DNA of 35,160 bases, from the NCBI GenBank assembly GCA_018971105.1, contig JAGWVB010000012.1, positions 1 to 35,160 of the forward strand, written 5' to 3'. This DNA is from Burkholderiales bacterium (GTDB lineage Bacteria; Pseudomonadota; Gammaproteobacteria; Burkholderiales; Burkholderiaceae_C). The position numbers and the translations under genes were made by a program. Every line of letters starts with the position of its first letter. The first letter of the stretch is position 1. This document shows, in pieces, positions 30,423 through 35,160 of the stretch. The notes under the pieces were generated by a model. The model was not told the DNA's origin and did not search any database. It saw only the letters and a program-made list of their open reading frames with translations.

Positions 30423-31873
30423 CCGCCCGCACGCTCTACGACAAGCTCTGGGACGACCATGTCGTCCACACCGAGGAGGACGGCACGGCCGTGCTCTACA
30501 TCGACCGCCACCTCGTGCACGAGGTGACGAGCCCGCAGGCCTTCGAGGGCCTGCGGCTGGCCGGGCGCAAGGTCTGGCGCGTCAGCAGCATCGTCGCCAC
30601 CGCCGACCACAACACGCCGACCACGGGCTGGGCCGCCGGCTACGACGGCATCGCGGACCCGATCAGCAAATTGCAGATCACGACGCTGGACGACAACATC
30701 CGCGCCAGCGGCGCGGCGGCGTATTTCCCGTTCCTCGACAGGCGCCAGGGCATCGTCCACGTCATCGGGCCGGAGAACGGCGCCACGCTGCCGGGCATGA
30801 CCGTCGTCTGCGGCGATTCGCACACCAGCACCCATGGCGCCTTCGGTGCGCTGGCGCATGGCATCGGCACGAGCGAGGTCGAGCATGTGCTGGCGACGCA
30901 GACGCTGCTGGCCAAGAAGGCGAAGAACATGCTCGTCAAGGTCGAGGGCCAACTCGGCCACGGCGTCACCGCCAAGGACGTCGTGCTCGCGATCATCGGC
31001 CGCATCGGCACCGCCGGCGGCACCGGCTACACGATCGAGTTCGCCGGCTCGGCCATCCGCGGCCTGTCGATGGAAGGGCGCATGACGGTCTGCAACATGG
31101 CGATCGAGGCCGGTGCGCGCGCCGGCCTCGTCGCCGTCGACGACAAGACGCTGGCCTATTGCAAGGGGCGGCCCTTCGCGCCGGGCACCGACAGGCAAAC
31201 CGGCCGCTTCGTCGGGGGCGTCGAATGGGACCAGGCGGTGGCGCTCTGGCGCACGCTGCACAGCGACGAAGGCGCGCATTTCGACACCGTCGTCGAGCTC
31301 GACGCGGCGCAGATCCAGCCCCAGGTGACCTGGGGCACGAGCCCCGAGATGGTCGTCGCCGTCGATGGCCGCGTGCCCGATCCCGACAAGGAAAAGGATG
31401 GCGTCAAGCGCGGCGCGATCGAGCGCGCGCTGACCTACATGGGCCTGCAGCCGAACCAGGCCATCACCGACATCCGGCTCGACAAGGTCTTCATCGGCTC
31501 GTGCACGAACAGCCGCATCGAGGACCTGCGCGAGGCCGCCGCCGTCGTCAAGCGCGCCGGCACGCGCGTCGCATCGAACATCAAGGCGGCGCTCGTCGTC
31601 CCGGGCTCGGGCCCGGTCAAGGCGCAGGCCGAGGCCGAGGGCCTGCACGAGATCTTCAAGGCGGCCGGATTCGACTGGCGCGAACCCGGCTGCAGCATGT
31701 GCCTGGCGATGAACGCCGACCGGCTCGAGCCGGGCGAGCGCTGCGCGAGCACGAGCAACCGCAATTTCGAAGGGCGCCAGGGCGCCGGCGGCCGCACCCA
31801 TCTCGTGAGCCCGGCGATGGCCGCCGCGGCGGCCCTGAACGGCCATTTCGTCGACGTCCGTCGCATCGGCTGA
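30419..31873 (+). CDS. leuC: 3-isopropylmalate dehydratase, large subunit
   Basis: Aconitase-family [4Fe-4S] enzyme that isomerises 2- to 3-isopropylmalate with LeuD, the second step of leucine synthesis. The 484-residue length fits the bacterial type. The cluster ligands are Cys362 ([12 protein letters not shown]), Cys425 and Cys428 ([11 protein letters not shown]). Substrate and signature segments [20 protein letters not shown] and [16 protein letters not shown] are intact. It begins inside the LysR stop (ATGA) with no obvious Shine-Dalgarno of its own. leuD follows after 13 bases with a strong ribosome site. Confidence 0.97.
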   Translation: MTARTLYDKLWDDHVVHTEEDGTAVLYIDRHLVHEVTSPQAFEGLRLAGRKVWRVSSIVATADHNTPTTGWAAGYDGIADPISKLQITTLDDNIRASGAAAYFPFLDRRQGIVHVIGPENGATLPGMTVVCGDSHTSTHGAFGALAHGIGTSEVEHVLATQTLLAKKAKNMLVKVEGQLGHGVTAKDVVLAIIGRIGTAGGTGYTIEFAGSAIRGLSMEGRMTVCNMAIEAGARAGLVAVDDKTLAYCKGRPFAPGTDRQTGRFVGGVEWDQAVALWRTLHSDEGAHFDTVVELDAAQIQPQVTWGTSPEMVVAVDGRVPDPDKEKDGVKRGAIERALTYMGLQPNQAITDIRLDKVFIGSCTNSRIEDLREAAAVVKRAGTRVASNIKAALVVPGSGPVKAQAEAEGLHEIFKAAGFDWREPGCSMCLAMNADRLEPGERCASTSNRNFEGRQGAGGRTHLVSPAMAAAAALNGHFVDVRRIG

Positions 31874-31886
31874 GGAGAGACCGACC

Positions 31887-32537
31887 ATGCAAGCCTTCAC
31901 CATCCACCAGGGACTGGTCGCGCCGATGGACCGCGACAACGTCGACACCGACGCCATCATCCCCAAGCAGTTCCTGAAGTCGATCAAGCGCTCGGGTTTC
32001 GGCCCCAACCTGTTCGACGCCTGGCGCTATCTCGACCCGGGCGAGCCGGGGCAGGATCCGGCCAGCCGCAAGCCCAATCCCGATTTCGTGCTCAACCAGC
32101 CGCGCTACCAGGGCGCGTCGATCCTGCTCGCGCGCAGCAATTTCGGCTGCGGGTCGAGCCGCGAGCATGCGCCCTGGGCGCTCGAGCAATACGGCTTCCG
32201 CGTGCTGATCGCGCCCAGCTACGCCGACATCTTCTTCAACAACTGCACCAAGAACGGCATCCTGCCCATCGTGCTGCCGGCAAGCCAGGTGGCGCAGCTG
32301 TTCGACGCCACCCATGCGTTCCAGGGCTACCGCCTGACGGTCGACCTGCACCGCCAGGTCGTGATCAAGTCCGACGGCAGCGAACTGCCGTTCGAGGTCG
32401 AGCCATTCCGCAAGTACTGCCTGCTCAACGGGTACGACGACATCGGCCTGACGCTGCGCCACGCCGACAAGATCCGCGCCTTCGAGGCCGAACGGCTGGC
32501 GCGCATGCCCTGGCTGGCGCAGCAGCGGATCGGCTGA
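31887..32537 (+). CDS. leuD: 3-isopropylmalate dehydratase, small subunit
   Basis: The swivelling partner of LeuC, completing the isopropylmalate isomerase active site. It has 216 residues, as in typical proteobacterial LeuD. Hallmarks are [19 protein letters not shown] near the N-terminus, [16 protein letters not shown] at the active-site loop, and [15 protein letters not shown]. The start has GGAGAG about eight bases upstream. leuB follows after ten bases. Confidence 0.97.
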   Translation: MQAFTIHQGLVAPMDRDNVDTDAIIPKQFLKSIKRSGFGPNLFDAWRYLDPGEPGQDPASRKPNPDFVLNQPRYQGASILLARSNFGCGSSREHAPWALEQYGFRVLIAPSYADIFFNNCTKNGILPIVLPASQVAQLFDATHAFQGYRLTVDLHRQVVIKSDGSELPFEVEPFRKYCLLNGYDDIGLTLRHADKIRAFEAERLARMPWLAQQRIG

Positions 32538-32547
32538 GGAGAGCCCC

Positions 32548-33648
<1,101 letters not shown>

Positions 33649-33674
33649 CGTCTCGGATCGTCTCGCCCAACCTA

Positions 33675-33715
33675 CTGGACCCCGGCGATGCGAGCCGGGC
33701 AGAACCGGGGTCCAG
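33675..33715 (+). repeat. 11-bp perfect inverted repeat between leuB and asd
   Basis: CTGGACCCCGG (33675-33685) and CCGGGGTCCAG (33705-33715) are exact reverse complements around a 19-base loop. Inside, CCCGGC (33681-33686) can instead pair with GCCGGG (33694-33699), giving a mutually exclusive smaller hairpin. No U-tract follows, so it is not a simple terminator. The distal arm ends about 23 bases before the asd ATG. Confidence 0.8.
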
Positions 33716-33738
33716 GCAAGAGCAAAGGCAAGACTGAA

Positions 33739-34893
33739 ATGGCATACGTGAACAACCCCGTCGTCGGGCTCGTCGGCTGGCGCGGCATGGTCGGCTCCGT
33801 GCTGATGGACCGCATGCGCGCCGAGGGCGATTTCGCGCTCATCGAACCGCTGTTCTTCTCGACCAGCAATGCCGGCGGCCCGCTGCCGGCAGCGATCGCG
33901 GATCTCGCGCAGAACGAGTCGACGCTGTGCGACGCCCATGACCTCGCCGCGCTGCGCCGCTGCGACGTCATCATCACCTGCCAGGGCGGCGATTACACGA
34001 AGGCCGTCCATGCGCCGCTGCGCGCCGCCGGCTGGAAGGGCTACTGGATCGATGCGGCCAAGACGCTGCGCATGAACGACGACGCCGTCATCGTGCTCGA
34101 CCCGGTGAACATGCCGGTGATCGCCCACGCGCTGGCCAAGGGCGTGAAGGACTACATCGGCGGCAACTGCACCGTCAGCTGCATGCTGATGGGCGTCGGC
34201 GCGCTGTTCAAGGCCGATCTCGTCGAATGGATGACGGCCACGACCTACCAGGCCGCCAGCGGCGGCGGCGCGCAGCACATGCGCGAGCTGCTGACCCAGT
34301 TCGGCACGCTCAATGCGGCCGTGCGGCCGCTGCTCGACGACCCGGCCAGCGCGATCCTCGAGATCGACCGCCAGGTCGCGCGGACCCAGCGCGGGCTCAC
34401 GGAAGAGCAGACGAAGAATTTCATGGTGCCGCTGGCCGGCAGCCTGATCCCCTGGATCGACAGCGACCGCGGCGACGGCACCAGCCTGGAGGAATGGAAG
34501 GGCGGCGCCGAGACGAACAAGATCCTCGGCCGCGGACCCGGCTTCGGCACGCCGGCGACGACTATCGACAGCCTGTGCGTGCGCGTCGGCGCGATGCGCT
34601 GCCACAGCCAGGCGCTGACGATCAAGCTCAAGCAGGATGTCCCGCTGGCCGATATCGAGCAGATGATCCGCAACGACAACCCCTGGGTGAGCTACGTGCC
34701 CAACAACCGCATGGACACGGTGCGCGGGCTGACGCCGGTCGCGGTGACGGGGACGATGCAGGTCGCGGTCGGGCGGCTGCGCAAGCTCGCGCTCGGCGAC
34801 ACCTACCTCGGCGCCTACACGATAGGCGACCAGCTGCTGTGGGGCGCGGCCGAGCCCTTGCGCCGCATGCTGCGCATATTGCTCACGCATTGA
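33739..34893 (+). CDS. asd: Aspartate-semialdehyde dehydrogenase
   Basis: Reduces aspartyl-4-phosphate to aspartate semialdehyde, the branch point to lysine, diaminopimelate, threonine and methionine. The 384-residue product (E. coli 367) opens with the NADP fold NPVVGLVGWRGMVGSVLM. The active-site nucleophile is Cys144 in GGNCTVSCMLMG and the general base His289 in GAMRCHSQALTIKL. The signature YQAASGGGAQHMRELL is present. I chose the ATG at 33739; an ATG 51 bases upstream is in frame but lies in the inverted-repeat region and would add a basic tail with no domain support. leuCDB-asd order is common in betaproteobacteria. Confidence 0.97.
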   Translation: MAYVNNPVVGLVGWRGMVGSVLMDRMRAEGDFALIEPLFFSTSNAGGPLPAAIADLAQNESTLCDAHDLAALRRCDVIITCQGGDYTKAVHAPLRAAGWKGYWIDAAKTLRMNDDAVIVLDPVNMPVIAHALAKGVKDYIGGNCTVSCMLMGVGALFKADLVEWMTATTYQAASGGGAQHMRELLTQFGTLNAAVRPLLDDPASAILEIDRQVARTQRGLTEEQTKNFMVPLAGSLIPWIDSDRGDGTSLEEWKGGAETNKILGRGPGFGTPATTIDSLCVRVGAMRCHSQALTIKLKQDVPLADIEQMIRNDNPWVSYVPNNRMDTVRGLTPVAVTGTMQVAVGRLRKLALGDTYLGAYTIGDQLLWGAAEPLRRMLRILLTH

Positions 34894-35111
34894 CGGCCGT
34901 TGTCGGACGGCAACAGCTATCCTTGCAGGCGGAAACAATGCATTTCGCCCGCGATCGTCAGCATCTGCGTGAGCTTGCGCTCCTATATGCTTGATACTGT
35001 TGCGATTTCCGTCGCTTGCGCGGTCCTGCCCGGGGCCGCGGCGGCGGTGGTTCGAAACGATGGCGGCCGGCTCGATGCGAAGCGCGGTCTGAATCGCGTG
35101 GGGGAACAGCC
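34894..35111 (+). other. Intergenic region after asd
   Basis: About 220 bp with lower GC at 34930-35030. It contains TATATGCTTGATACT near 34985, possibly a -10 region (TGC followed by TTGATA), but no convincing -35 and no terminator with a U-tract. Reading frames across it have no coding signature. It most likely holds the promoter and leader of the next gene. Confidence 0.4.
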
Positions 35112-35160
35112 TTGGAACACCGCTCGAAAAGCTTGACGCGTTTTGCTCTCAAGGGGGTCG
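35112..35160 (+). CDS. Possible start of the next gene (fimV-like?), partial
   Basis: A TTG at 35112, six bases after a GGGGAA ribosome-site-like stretch, opens a frame reading MEHRSKSLTRFALKGV to the window edge. A second TTG at 35133 (MTRFALKGV) is possible. The basic start followed by hydrophobic residues could be the beginning of a signal peptide. In many betaproteobacteria asd is followed by fimV, whose product is exported, so this is a reasonable guess by position only; 16 codons cannot establish it. Confidence 0.25.
   Translation, partial: MEHRSKSLTRFALKGV

Overview
The window is GC-rich (roughly two-thirds G+C by eye), densely packed, and has the codon use and gene neighbourhoods of a Burkholderiales betaproteobacterium (Rubrivivax/Leptothrix/Roseateles-like). 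The strongest clues are leuC-leuD-leuB-asd in a row, coaBC-dut, a LivG-type ABC ATPase, an Oar-like TonB receptor, and a GntR-controlled propionyl-CoA operon. The genus is inference; no rRNA or tRNA gene is visible.

Layout. 1-155: start of a LivG-type ABC ATPase on the minus strand. 435-1931: gabD (minus) with a clear terminator. 2079-4718: alaS (plus). 4740-11081: two outer-membrane TonB-dependent receptors on the minus strand, the second Oar-like with a carboxypeptidase-regulatory domain. 11291-18715: housekeeping and small genes: a YhhY-like acetyltransferase, a TPR/GT9-like protein, a YecA-like SEC-C protein, coaBC-dut plus a small unknown, a SlyD-like isomerase, the roxA ribosomal oxygenase with a coupled unknown gene, and an alanine-rich repeat lipoprotein. 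18841-27682: propionyl-CoA catabolism, with a divergent GntR/FCD regulator followed by mcm, a GNAT-NTF2 fusion gene, meaB, pccB, pccA and a methylmalonyl-CoA epimerase-like VOC gene. 27817-29427: a DUF481 outer-membrane protein, a GC-rich hairpin element and a VapBC-type toxin-antitoxin pair. 29499-34893: a LysR regulator translationally coupled to leuC, then leuD, leuB and asd. The last 50 bases may open a fimV-like gene.

How the genes work together. The 19589-27682 cluster holds every step from propionyl-CoA to succinyl-CoA: PccAB carboxylation, epimerisation, Mcm rearrangement and MeaB protection of the B12 enzyme. Four-base stop/start overlaps join most of these genes. The embedded GNAT-NTF2 fusion is the one component with no known place in the pathway. 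The 29499-34893 cluster makes leucine precursors and aspartate semialdehyde, and its LysR gene is preceded by three dyads spaced exactly 22 bp apart.

Most novel-looking points: the GNAT-NTF2 fusion inside the propionate operon; an epimerase with a Gln where the family has a metal-binding His; the phased LysR dyads; an 11-bp perfect inverted repeat between leuB and asd; and several genes whose -10-like hexamer lies only 6-8 nt upstream of the start codon, suggesting leaderless mRNAs. I did not see phage, insertion sequences, CRISPR or a defence island other than the VapBC pair.
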